A stretch of DNA of 39,545 nucleotides from Paenalicyclobacillus ferrooxydans (GTDB lineage Bacteria; Bacillota; Bacilli; Alicyclobacillales; Alicyclobacillaceae), in assembly GCF_001399675.1 (NCBI RefSeq), contig NZ_LJCO01000059.1:1-39545 (forward strand), written 5' to 3'. The position numbers and the translations under genes are program-made. This document shows positions 25,694-33,051 of this stretch, piece by piece. The notes beneath the pieces were generated by a model, which was not told where the DNA came from, did not search any database, and worked only from the letters and a program-made list of their open reading frames with translations. Numbering within the stretch: the first letter of the stretch is position 1; each line of letters starts with the position of its first letter.

Positions 25694-25735
25694 AAAGCCA
25701 CTTCTCGGAACGTCGCGAGGTGGCTTTTTTGTTTT
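25694..25735 (+). terminator. Rho-independent terminator after the type III R-M operon
   Basis: AAAGCCACTTC (25694-25704 region) pairs with GAGGTGGCTTT around a short loop and is followed by TTTTTTGTTTT. Confidence 0.85.
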
Positions 25736-25846
25736 ACGGATTGTAGCGATGTGGGCATGTAGTTATCGACACCGCTGGATTAAACAAAATCATCATTTTG
25801 TATACTTGAAAAGAGAGATGGGACGACGTTCGTACTACCTGATCAG

Positions 25847-25890
25847 GGGTACCCATAGGCCGCTTTTGGAAACTGTATCCATGGGTACCC
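25847..25890. repeat. Inverted repeat GGGTACCCAT / ATGGGTACCC
   Basis: The 10-bp arms at 25847-25856 and 25881-25890 are perfect, and each contains the self-complementary GGGTACCC. A third GGTACC occurs at 25895-25900. The 24-bp spacing favours two protein-binding sites rather than a hairpin. Confidence 0.7.
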
Positions 25891-26070
25891 GCAAGGTACC
25901 GATGGCGTACATGCCGGACAGCCGATTTTCAGGAATAGTCGCTAAAACGCTGCAAATTCGATTTCCAATCTGCGGAGAAAAATTCTAGCTTTAGCTACTA
26001 ATGGTCTTCAAATCGTCGTGTACTCCTATAGTTTAGTGGTTCGCTTTAAAAAAGTAATAAGAAGCTAGCT

Positions 26071-26107
26071 CGCCGAACCGATAGACTCGTTCTGGCGGTT
26101 TTCGGCG
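26071..26107. repeat. Hairpin CGCCGAA ... TTCGGCG
   Basis: CGCCGAA (26071-26077) pairs with TTCGGCG (26101-26107); CCG (26078-26080) can pair with CGG (26096-26098) across a 2-base bulge. The loop is 15 bases. No T-run follows. Confidence 0.6.
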
Positions 26108-26966
26108 GATTGATACACGCAAACAGTTTCGACACGAATCCAACGATTGACACCAGACATTAGGTAATCTACTATAAAGGCGTATAAATACCCTATTGAC
26201 AAAGTCCTGATATGCATTCTGGGATCAGGAACTAGTTTATTCCTCTTTTATTTTGTGAGGATAAGCGAAGCACGTGGGTGGAGAATACGGTATTGAGTCA
26301 ATCACGGTACTGTATAGGGCGAGTGAAGAAGATCAACAAAGAGTAGGAATGGTAATGACAAGTTGATCAGAGTAACGAGCCACTCCAGCGCATCCCCGAA
26401 AACGCGCCGTGCTTAACTTTAAGTGATGGCTCATGTAGTTCTGTATGAATTGATTCTCTGGCAACAGAAATTGGAGTTCAGAGAAGGATGCATACAGATT
26501 GAGAACAATGGCTGACTCGTGTGGGGACCAAGCGGGAACAAAGCCGTATATCCGAAGAAGCGATGATTCACGTGTCGTCGTGGAGTAGGACACATGATAC
26601 ATTAAAACCCCAAAGGCGGTCCTTTTCCGTCATTGCTCCACAAATTGACTATTTATAGTGTGAAGAAGCCTCGTTGCAGAGTAGCACATTATCCCCTACT
26701 AGCAGTTACTTACCAACTCAATTTTCGTGATCGATTCAAAATTTTATGAGGTCCCGGTCAATATGGGACGAGTCCACCGTCTAAGCTACGGATACAGATG
26801 AACAAGACTGGCACTCCTGAAAATGCAGGCTGAGCGAGTCTGTTTTTGTGTTTCCGGGTTTTCTCGCCTGGAAAAGATTCATGAGAGGGGTGATGAAAAG
26901 GTCAAATACATCCCAACTGCAGAACCATGCAGTGATAAGTATGGGGATTGAACGGAGGCGATTGCA

Positions 26967-27599
26967 TTGATTGGCATCGAAGAGATTGCCGTGAGAAACA
27001 AGTTCCCGCTCTATCCAACGACTCGATTTGGGCAGTATAAAGCTCACTGTCCAGTCTGTCATGACAAACGGCGACAGTTTCATCTGTATGTGTCATCGGT
27101 CAAAGACACTTTTTTCTGCCACAAGTGTGGTTCTAAGGGCGGGGCGATTGCGTTTCATGCCTGGCTCAATGGCGTGACATTTCAAGCAGCGAGAGATGAA
27201 CTGTATCCAGTTGGTAAGCGGAAGTTTCCACGTCATCCGGCGGAAGAACTGACTCGTGAACAACTAGCGGAGATGGGTTTCACGAATCGTATTCTCTCCC
27301 CAGTTGCGCCTAAGGCGTTCACACAGAAACAATGGATCTTGTATCGACGTCGAACGCTTGATTGGATTTGGCGTGAGTGGCGTGAATATGAGAAATTCCG
27401 GAAGGAGCAAGATAAACGGTTATATCGAATGGTCTGTGAAGGTATGAAGATTGAATCAACTCACTCGCGAACACAGCAGGAAGTAGCAATCCGTGTAGTA
27501 ACAGCACCAGACCATTCAGTAAAACACCGCGATTTAAGTGGTACACATCGTGCCATCCACTTCGAACAAGGAATTCCACCGAAACGAATTGTAAGTTAA
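26967..27599 (+). CDS. DnaG-type zinc-finger (CHC2-like) protein, primase N-terminal domain without catalytic domain
   Basis: Starts at TTG, supported by GGAGG 8 bases upstream. In 210 residues it has Cys28-P-V-Cys31 and Cys51-H-K-Cys54-G followed by G-G-A-I-A-F-H-A-W-L-N-G-V-T-F-Q-A-A-R-D-E-L, exactly the layout of the zinc-binding domain of bacterial primases (zinc ribbon, then a helix pair). In those proteins the domain reads the template strand. The RNA polymerase/TOPRIM domain is absent; the rest (residues 85-210) is basic and rich in Trp/Arg, perhaps DNA-binding. It may help a host or element primase at the neighbouring non-coding region. Confidence 0.75.
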   Translation: MIGIEEIAVRNKFPLYPTTRFGQYKAHCPVCHDKRRQFHLYVSSVKDTFFCHKCGSKGGAIAFHAWLNGVTFQAARDELYPVGKRKFPRHPAEELTREQLAEMGFTNRILSPVAPKAFTQKQWILYRRRTLDWIWREWREYEKFRKEQDKRLYRMVCEGMKIESTHSRTQQEVAIRVVTAPDHSVKHRDLSGTHRAIHFEQGIPPKRIVS

Positions 27600-27795
27600 A
27601 CCCACTGTACCTTTAGCTGCATCTACCAGCCAACCTCACATCGCGACGACATGTAGTCAAGGTCGCACCTACCTCGAGATTTCTTTGAATCCCGAACACA
27701 TTGCTGTAAATCGTAACACCGATAAAGTTGAGCCAATTCAGCGTACTCGAATGTGCGTCTAGGAAATTGGTTTCCCATCAAAGGGAGGAGTCTAC
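27600..27795. other. Gap before the RDF-like gene
   Basis: About 195 bases without a gene or strong hairpin. It ends in AAAGGGAGG, the ribosome-binding site of the next gene. No convincing promoter boxes were found. Confidence 0.4.
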
Positions 27796-28833
27796 ATGCC
27801 TATTAAAGGCCGTAGTGACGTCTCACGGATTCCGAGAATCGGGAAAATCGATTTAGGCGTCAAGCAAAAGTCCGAGAGAAGTGGTAACGAGTATCCGACT
27901 GCAGTGGACTACTTCGTGGTGAAACCCGACGAGTCCACCAGTGAGAATGCTGTAGAAGCGTTTCGTTCTGTCTACGGGGATCGGCCACGCGAAATCACCG
28001 TCACATTCCCGTCGAACAATCCAGAACAGTTTTTCCCTCAATTCCTTTCGTCTTATAGGCGAGTCGGTGAGCGATATGAACTGTACTGCAAAGGGGACGG
28101 TGAAACGGCGAACCGCGTAGACGGACAAGGTGGACGTATTCAGGTTCAGTGTCTGTATCGTGATTGTCCCGTCTTCCAAGAGGGGAAATGCAAGGAACTC
28201 GGGCAGCTTCAGTTCTTTCTACCCGACGTCCCCGGTATCGGTGTCTGGCAACTCGATACGTCAAGTTGGCATACCACGATCAATTTAAATGGCAGCATTC
28301 AAATGGTCATGGCACTCACAGGTGGTCGTATCGCGATGGTTCCGTTAAAGCTTCGGATTGTGCCGAAGGTCGTGAATCCGGATGGCCGTCCGAAAACTGT
28401 TTATGTCCTCACGCTCGGAATTGACGACATGAAGCTCACGGATTTTATGACACGAACACCGCTTTTAACTGCGACCATGCCAAGTGTTGAACCCATTCCA
28501 GAAGACGAACTCCCGGATGACTTATACCTGGATACTCAAATTGTCGACGACAAACTGGGCATGCAGGAAGAACCCGGGCACGAGTCAGTATCTGAAGGAG
28601 CCGATATCGCGGCTGTAAGCGAAGTCAAATTCAAACCCTACCGTGATACAGAAGCGGCTATGGTTCGCCTCGCGTCTCTTGACGGAGAACTCCTGGAACT
28701 GCTTACTGCGGAACCAACGGTCGTTAAAAAGCTGAAGTCTTTACGAGAGGGTACCGCCATCCGATTTGAGGCTACGCAGTCACAGCGCTGGTTGGATCGA
28801 CTCGAACTTGTTGATTTCAAGGTGGTTTCCTAG
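27796..28833 (+). CDS. Gp3-like recombination directionality factor family protein
   Basis: A 345-residue protein with AAAGGGAGG before the ATG. The order of motifs matches the Gp3-like/RDF family: I-R..I-D-L-G-V-K at the start, [33 protein letters not shown] with Cys98, then Cys119, Cys124 and Cys132 (possible zinc site), [20 protein letters not shown] and a strand-rich tail. Founding members control the direction of large serine integrases, and wider family members sit in phage and plasmid DNA-metabolism clusters. No serine integrase is in this window, and the next gene is SSB, so a replication/recombination role is at least as likely here. The last ~120 residues are acidic and then lysine-rich. 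Confidence 0.72.
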   Translation: MPIKGRSDVSRIPRIGKIDLGVKQKSERSGNEYPTAVDYFVVKPDESTSENAVEAFRSVYGDRPREITVTFPSNNPEQFFPQFLSSYRRVGERYELYCKGDGETANRVDGQGGRIQVQCLYRDCPVFQEGKCKELGQLQFFLPDVPGIGVWQLDTSSWHTTINLNGSIQMVMALTGGRIAMVPLKLRIVPKVVNPDGRPKTVYVLTLGIDDMKLTDFMTRTPLLTATMPSVEPIPEDELPDDLYLDTQIVDDKLGMQEEPGHESVSEGADIAAVSEVKFKPYRDTEAAMVRLASLDGELLELLTAEPTVVKKLKSLREGTAIRFEATQSQRWLDRLELVDFKVVS

Positions 28834-28864
28834 AAACGAATGTGGAAAGGGGAAATATTTTCTC

Positions 28865-29338
28865 ATGATGAATCGAGTCATTATTATTGGCCGGCTTACA
28901 GCCGATCCAGAGTTGCGCTACACCCATTCAGGAACACCGGTGTCATCGTTTACGTTAGCGGTGGATCGCGCACGAAAGAATCAACAGGGCGAACGGGAAA
29001 CAGATTTCGTCAACATCGTGGTCTGGCAAAAGCAAGCCGAGACTTGTGCGCAGTATCTGCACAAGGGACGTATGGCAGGCGTGGATGGCCGACTTCAGAT
29101 TCGGTCGTATGAGGATCGGGAAGGGCGAAAAGTGCGCGTAGCGGAAGTCGTCGCAGAAAGTGTTCGGTTCCTTGATCGAGGAGATGGCACCAATTCACCT
29201 TCTAGTGCACCAACGGGTGAACGGAGTGCATCTCGTGAACCGACACCTATGCCTTCCCGATACAACGACGATCCGTTTGCAGATGATGTACCAGCCGATT
29301 TCAATGAAGATCCATTTGCGGATTCGTATTCGGCTTGA
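28865..29338 (+). CDS. ssb: Single-stranded DNA-binding protein
   Basis: Two tandem ATGs (28865, 28868) follow AAAGGGGAAA. The 157-residue protein begins [19 protein letters not shown], the standard SSB opening, with the OB fold to about residue 110 ([14 protein letters not shown]). The tail is Ser/Pro-rich and contains D-D-P-F-A-D-D and E-D-P-F-A-D, but ends D-S-Y-S-A rather than in the usual acidic tip finishing in Pro-Phe. It would protect single strands during transfer or replication of the element. Confidence 0.92.
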   Translation: MMNRVIIIGRLTADPELRYTHSGTPVSSFTLAVDRARKNQQGERETDFVNIVVWQKQAETCAQYLHKGRMAGVDGRLQIRSYEDREGRKVRVAEVVAESVRFLDRGDGTNSPSSAPTGERSASREPTPMPSRYNDDPFADDVPADFNEDPFADSYSA

Positions 29339-29384
29339 TATCAGGTAAAGCAACTCATTGACCTTTTGAAGGGAGCAATGATAC

Positions 29385-29534
29385 ATGAGTATCCTACGAA
29401 AAATTCGCTGGAATCTGTATGGACGACGAAGACGTGTCAATGCGGTCATTCAAGAAATCGAAGGAAGTCGCATGATGTACCGATTGGCTCAACTCGAACG
29501 AACGCCAATGAGCACCGTACGCACGGGCGTGTAA
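29385..29534 (+). CDS. Small basic protein, 49 aa
   Basis: ATG at 29385, nine bases after GGGAG, encodes MSILRKIRWNLYGRRRRVN... ending in T-V-R-T-G-V. It is strongly basic (many Arg) with a likely amphipathic helix. Another frame is open over the same bases, but its nearest start has only 2 bases between SD and ATG. I do not recognise a family. It lies 46 bases after SSB and is probably in the same transcript. Confidence 0.45.
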   Translation: MSILRKIRWNLYGRRRRVNAVIQEIEGSRMMYRLAQLERTPMSTVRTGV

Positions 29535-29583
29535 CGGTCCGGAAATATGGTCGGTTAACAAAGTATCACTGTCGACAACACAG

Positions 29584-29622
29584 AAAGGAGGGACGCCCCT
29601 CTCGTTCAACCAACGAGAGGGC
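29584..29622 (+). repeat. Orphan Shine-Dalgarno followed by a 10-bp hairpin
   Basis: AAAGGAGG at 29584-29591 has no start codon at usable distance. CCCTCTCGTT (29597-29606) and AACGAGAGGG (29612-29621) form a perfect 10-bp stem with a 5-nt loop just after it. It lies in the leader of the DUF4258-like gene. Confidence 0.65.
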
Positions 29623-29635
29623 GAAATCCTCACGT

Positions 29636-30058
29636 GTGTTGGACGATGGGTGGACGGATTTGAATCATGGTCGTTCGTTTGAAGAAGTTTGGGAGGATTT
29701 GCAGCAGGCCTTAGTTCGACATCTTGGCCTTGGATACATTAGTCGGAGCAAACATGCTGTCTTACAAATGACCGCAAGGAACATCGACTTTGCAGACATT
29801 CAATATGTTGTCGAAAACAATCTACCGGATGAGATGTATAGGCCCAACGAATACCCGTATGGTGAGCAGCCTTTTTCAAACCTGGATCCGGTATTTTCAA
29901 TCACCGGACAGGATAAAAAGGGGCGATGGATCACTGTTGCTGTGGTCGTTCGTATAAGATATGGCCGGTTACATTTTGGCATTATTACTGCCATTGCACC
30001 GGTTAGTCCAAAAAGTAGGCACAGAAACGTCAAACACGCTGCGCAAGTTGCTCTATGA
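29636..30058 (+). CDS. DUF4258-like small protein
   Basis: The start is uncertain: the GTG at 29636 (or TTG at 29639) is chosen because earlier codons read as non-protein sequence and overlap the 49-aa gene and the hairpin. The recognisable part is S-R-S-K-H-A-V-L-Q-M-T-A-R-N-I-D-F-A-D-I-Q-Y-V-V-E-N-N, then P-V-F-S-I-T-G and W-I-T-V-A-V-V-V-R, the H-A-x2-R/Q-M-x2-R-x-I plus two-strand pattern of DUF4258/BrnT-like folds. Such folds include RelE/BrnT-type RNase toxins, but also harmless plasmid proteins; no toxin partner is evident. A second protein of the same type lies at 32347. Confidence 0.55.
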   Translation: MLDDGWTDLNHGRSFEEVWEDLQQALVRHLGLGYISRSKHAVLQMTARNIDFADIQYVVENNLPDEMYRPNEYPYGEQPFSNLDPVFSITGQDKKGRWITVAVVVRIRYGRLHFGIITAIAPVSPKSRHRNVKHAAQVAL

Positions 30059-30094
30059 TGTTGACATCATCAGAGCAGGAGGCGGTCGGGCTCA

Positions 30095-30388
30095 GTGAAT
30101 CAGGATGTGGAGAAAGTGTATCGGACCGTAACAAGTTCACTCGGTGTGGTCTTCGAGAACTTTCCGGTTTACAGGTACGATGGTCAGGATTTTTACCTGA
30201 TGAGAGACGAGTGGTTAGCGGAGCGGATCGAAAAACTCGTTCCGGAAAACCTCCGGTCAGCTGCAAGGTTCGACTGTCGTTTCATTCCGGAATTTCAAGA
30301 AGCGCTACAAGGCGGAGAACTATCGAAGTCGGAAACAAAAATCATGAAGTGGTTGCAAACCATGAGTCAACATGGATTACCGATGTAA
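30095..30388 (+). CDS. Hypothetical protein, 97 aa
   Basis: GTG start with AGGAGG about 12 bases upstream. The sequence M-N-Q-D-V-E-K-V-Y-R-T-V-T-S-S-L-G-V... looks like a real soluble alpha/beta protein, with Y-R-Y-D-G-Q-D-F-Y and a helical C-terminal part (S-K-S-E-T-K-I-M-K-W-L). I do not know the family. It follows the DUF4258-like gene by 36 bases. Confidence 0.5.
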   Translation: MNQDVEKVYRTVTSSLGVVFENFPVYRYDGQDFYLMRDEWLAERIEKLVPENLRSAARFDCRFIPEFQEALQGGELSKSETKIMKWLQTMSQHGLPM

Positions 30389-30489
30389 CCACCACGAACC
30401 GAATGGGTTCGAATCAACCAGTACGGACAGGAGCGACAAACGGCGCTGAGTTCAAACTGGTTTTTTTGATCTCACAGGAGGTAAGCGCG

Positions 30490-30669
30490 ATGAATGCATT
30501 CATTACGATGACGAAAGATTACCAGTCAGCGCTTCGGACTAAGCGATTCTTCATTAGACGCGGTATCCCGTGTGTAGTTCGCAAGCGGTCGGACGGCAGT
30601 TATGCACTGTTCACGTACGCTGGATACAGCTACGCGGTTCGCAACTTGCGCAGGCAGATGTCTGCTTGA
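30490..30669 (+). CDS. Small basic protein, 59 aa
   Basis: The ATG has a near-perfect ribosome-binding site (AGGAGGT, 7 bases upstream), which is the main evidence. The product M-N-A-F-I-T-M-T-K-D-Y-Q-S-A-L-R-T-K-R-F-F continues with R-G-I-P-C-V-V-R-K-R-S-D-G-S-Y and A-V-R-N-L-R-R-Q. The helix-strand-strand-helix pattern suggests a compact nucleic-acid-binding fold; family unknown. Confidence 0.6.
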   Translation: MNAFITMTKDYQSALRTKRFFIRRGIPCVVRKRSDGSYALFTYAGYSYAVRNLRRQMSA

Positions 30670-30746
30670 ATGAACCGTTAATCGCTGGTCAAGACATCCC
30701 GTTCATGGATTATCCAAAACAATGAATCTTGAAGGGTGGATGAAAC

Positions 30747-32294
30747 ATGAGAATTGAATCCATCACGCTGGAGAATTTCAGGTGTCATGAGCATATGGAA
30801 ATTCAGTTCAGTCCTGTAACAGCCGTTTATGGTCACAATGGTGCCGGTAAATCAACGATTGCTGAGGCCGTGGTCTGGTGCCTTTACGGCACAGATATTC
30901 TTGGCAAAAGCAAGCAGGATGAAAACCTGATGCACATTGGGTCGAAAAATATGGGAGTTGCGGTGACATTCGTCAACTCGGGGGGGATATCTCTCACGAT
31001 TTCACGCACGCGATCCGGTAAACGAGCATCCGCAATTACGGTGAATGGATCGCGTCCCAAGGAAGGCCAAATAGAGGGCTGGTTCGGGTCGGTTTCCGAA
31101 TTCCTCTCCATGTTCTTCCCGGGCTATTTTAGTAGTTTGGAGCCAAAAGAAGCGAAAGTGATCCTTGCGAAATGCGTTCCTGATGTTCCAAAGGAGGACG
31201 TATTGGCACGAATGAGTTCCGATTCAGTCGAACTGTTAGCCCACGATAAATTTGTCATGGGTATTGAATCGGTCGACTACGCGATGAAGAGAGTTCGTGA
31301 AGAGATTGTTGAAGTGCAGAAGTCTCTTACGCGCTTTGAAGGCGAAATGGACGCCTATGAATCGGTTATCCAGCGAGGCGAACCAAGCCCTTTCGTAAGC
31401 AAGATTACGAGTGAGATGTTAGACCAGTTTGAGGCAGCAAAGCGTGAAACGACAATACATGAAGTGGGTTTTGAGAACCGAGATAAGCGGCTTCAAGAGT
31501 TGCTCGCTCAGCACACATCGCTTGCCGATACCTATCGGACGTTAAAGGCGAGTGTACCAAAGGTCGACACGCACTGTCATACATGTGGTCAAAAATTGCC
31601 CGCCGACCAAGCCAATAAAATTCGGCAGCAGGTAGCCCTGAAACAAAATGGGATTCAGAGGAACCTCGAGCAAATAGTCACGGAAGGTAAGCGGGTGAAA
31701 GCTGAGATTGAGCGTCTTAAGTCTCTTCCGAAAACGCCCGAAGTAGACCTGAACCTACAAGACTTCATTCAGCAGATGGAAAAGCAATTGCGCAACGAGC
31801 AGGAACTAAAAATTGCTCACGAGGCCATGACACGGACGTATCAAATGGCTAAGGAGAATATTGCCCAAACCAAACAATACATGATGGATGAGCAAAAGCA
31901 GCTTGAAGCCTATCGACGCAAGTTAAAAGCCTTGCAAGATTTTCGCTTTGAGTTTGTTCGTGCCCAACATGAAAAGCTAAACGGCTTGTTTGAGCACGTG
32001 CGCATTCATTTGATGGATTGGAACAAGGAGACAGGCGAAATTCGAGAGTCGTTTCGGGTCGAGTGGAAAGGCAGACCGTATCGACTGTTGTCGTTCTCCG
32101 AGAAAATCCGCTGCGACCTCGAGATTGGCCGTGTGCTAGCTGAAGCGAAAGGAGAGGCCATGCCGGTTTACGTAGATAATGCGGAATCGGTACAGGATCT
32201 GTTCTTAGAGCATTTCAATGGTCAAGTCATTGCGTCCTACGTTTCGGACACGAAATTGACAGTGAAACACCAAGTCGATTCACAGGTCGCCTGA
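30747..32294 (+). CDS. Rad50/SbcC-like SMC-type ATPase with zinc hook
   Basis: A 515-residue protein starting M-R-I-E-S-I-T-L-E-N-F-R-C-H, the usual beginning of RecF/SMC ATPases. Walker A G-H-N-G-A-G-K-S-T (29-37) is followed by a coiled-coil half, a Cys277-H-T-Cys280 zinc hook, a second coiled-coil half, the ABC signature region L-L-S-F-S-E-K (447-453) and the Walker B/D-loop V-Y-V-D477-N-A-E-S. It is a short Rad50 (hook in the middle, arms of ~100 residues). Such proteins bridge or process DNA ends; the nuclease partner (SbcD/Mre11-like) is not next to it. Compact relatives are common on phages and plasmids. Confidence 0.88.
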   Translation: MRIESITLENFRCHEHMEIQFSPVTAVYGHNGAGKSTIAEAVVWCLYGTDILGKSKQDENLMHIGSKNMGVAVTFVNSGGISLTISRTRSGKRASAITVNGSRPKEGQIEGWFGSVSEFLSMFFPGYFSSLEPKEAKVILAKCVPDVPKEDVLARMSSDSVELLAHDKFVMGIESVDYAMKRVREEIVEVQKSLTRFEGEMDAYESVIQRGEPSPFVSKITSEMLDQFEAAKRETTIHEVGFENRDKRLQELLAQHTSLADTYRTLKASVPKVDTHCHTCGQKLPADQANKIRQQVALKQNGIQRNLEQIVTEGKRVKAEIERLKSLPKTPEVDLNLQDFIQQMEKQLRNEQELKIAHEAMTRTYQMAKENIAQTKQYMMDEQKQLEAYRRKLKALQDFRFEFVRAQHEKLNGLFEHVRIHLMDWNKETGEIRESFRVEWKGRPYRLLSFSEKIRCDLEIGRVLAEAKGEAMPVYVDNAESVQDLFLEHFNGQVIASYVSDTKLTVKHQVDSQVA

Positions 32295-32346
32295 GGAGCG
32301 GTCAACACATTGAAACTACTTCATCGAGTGTAAGGTGGTGAAAGCC

Positions 32347-32622
32347 ATGGTGACGAAAAGAAACAGACCTGTGTACGACATTCACGCTGTAAAGCGGATG
32401 GTACAAAGGCGGCTTCCGGTGGATGTGATCGATCAGATTGCACAAGTCGGGGTCACGGTTCAAGAAAACCGACACCGTGTAATGAAACGGGGAGATTTAA
32501 ATGGTAGGCCCATTCACGTCGTGCTCGCAAAGCCGAATACAGTTATCACGGGTTGCGCAGCCGACGAATGGGATTCCACGATTACCGTTTCTCGGAAACG
32601 AATGAGTGCAATGAACGCCTAA
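32347..32622 (+). CDS. DUF4258-like small protein (second copy)
   Basis: ATG at 32347 with AAGGTGG upstream (a GTG at 32335 is less likely). In 91 residues it shows D-I-H-A-V-K-R-M-V-Q-R-R-L-P-V-D-V-I-D-Q-I, R-V-M-K-R-G-D-L-N-G-R-P-I-H-V-V-L and V-I-T-G-C-A, a clear DUF4258-type pattern (His/Ala, Arg-Met-x-x-R, then beta hairpins). Related in pattern, but not closely in sequence, to the protein ending at 30058. No partner is seen; the role is unknown. Confidence 0.65.
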   Translation: MVTKRNRPVYDIHAVKRMVQRRLPVDVIDQIAQVGVTVQENRHRVMKRGDLNGRPIHVVLAKPNTVITGCAADEWDSTITVSRKRMSAMNA

Positions 32623-32644
32623 TGTAGTTCCCTGCCCGCTACCA

Positions 32645-32687
32645 GGGGGTGCTTTTTCACCCTCGGGAAGCGGCCTCGTGGGTGAAA
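32645..32687 (+). promoter_or_regulatory. Pair of mutually exclusive hairpins before the LysM gene
   Basis: CACCC (32658-32662) can pair upstream with GGGTG (32647-32651, extended by two more pairs) or, within TTTCACCC (32655-32662), downstream with GGGTGAAA (32680-32687, 8 perfect pairs). The two structures cannot form together, the layout of an attenuator. The LysM gene starts 23 bases later. Confidence 0.45.
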
Positions 32688-32709
32688 TCTTGTCCACGGA
32701 GGGGTCCAA

Positions 32710-32997
32710 GTGAAAGGCATCAAACGATACGTCGGTATGGGGACATTTGTGCTGCTCATCGAAGCCTTGCTCGTACTCCGAGTCATGCCACCGGGATTTG
32801 ACGGATGGAAATCTGTAACCGTAGGTCCGGGGCAGACGCTCTGGGAACTTGGCGAGGTGTATTGTCCCAATACGGATCCTCGATATGTTGTTGGTGCGAT
32901 TGAGACCCGCAATCATATCGACGCAAACATTCAACCAGGCGACGTCCTGTGGGTACCGACAAAGTCGGTCTCCATGTGGGCACGGCTGGTTTTTTAA
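32710..32997 (+). CDS. LysM-domain protein with one N-terminal membrane segment
   Basis: GTG start after GGAGGGG. Residues ~8-28 form a single hydrophobic helix (V-G-M-G-T-F-V-L-L-I-E-A-L-L-V-L), followed by an extracellular LysM fold: V-T-V-G-P-G-Q-T-L-W-E-L-G-E-V-Y, then I-E-T-R-N-H-I-D and I-Q-P-G-D-V-L-W-V-P. LysM modules bind peptidoglycan. At 95 residues it resembles YneA-type cell-division inhibitors in layout, but could also be a wall-anchoring accessory of the transfer system. Confidence 0.78.
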   Translation: MKGIKRYVGMGTFVLLIEALLVLRVMPPGFDGWKSVTVGPGQTLWELGEVYCPNTDPRYVVGAIETRNHIDANIQPGDVLWVPTKSVSMWARLVF

Positions 32998-33051
32998 TAC
33001 CGAAAAGAGGATTGAAACGATACCCGTTGAGGGGAAGGAGCGCGAAACCTG

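Larger units (their letters stand above)
25736..26966. other. 1.2-kb non-coding region with several inverted repeats, candidate origin or transfer region
   Basis: No reading frame here has a ribosome-binding site or protein-like composition. The region has inverted repeats at 25784-25801 (ACAAAAT/ATTTTGT), 25847-25890 (GGGTACCCAT/ATGGGTACCC, plus a further GGTACC at 25895), 26071-26107 (CGCCGAA/TTCGGCG with an extra CCG/CGG pair) and 26205-26230 (TCCTGAT/ATCAGGA), with A+T-rich tracts between. A TTGACA at 26196-26201 has no -10 partner. Such a clustering next to a primase-type gene suggests an origin of replication or transfer, but no iteron set or known nick site was recognised. Confidence 0.45.

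Noticed and set aside
25749-25988. 79-codon plus-strand frame in the large non-coding region
   Set aside because: No ribosome-binding site, follows directly on the R-M terminator, and the translated sequence has no protein-like pattern.
26196-26224. TTGACA in the non-coding region as a promoter for the primase-type gene
   Set aside because: The expected -10 position reads CTGGGA; not a promoter by consensus.
26333-26602. 89-codon minus-strand frame in the large non-coding region
   Set aside because: No SD upstream of its ATG and no recognisable pattern; kept as non-coding, though it is the best frame in that gap.
26648-26662. ACTAT/ATAGT repeat followed by GTG, resembling the TAGTGTG nick region of MOBV relaxases
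   Set aside because: Only seven bases match, the repeat position differs from known MOBV origins, and no MOBV relaxase is in the window; likely chance.
29366-29635. N-terminal ~90 codons of the frame that ends in the DUF4258-like protein
   Set aside because: They overlap the 49-aa gene with the better SD spacing and a 10-bp hairpin, and the Cys/His/Arg-rich translation does not look like protein; the real start is probably near 29636.
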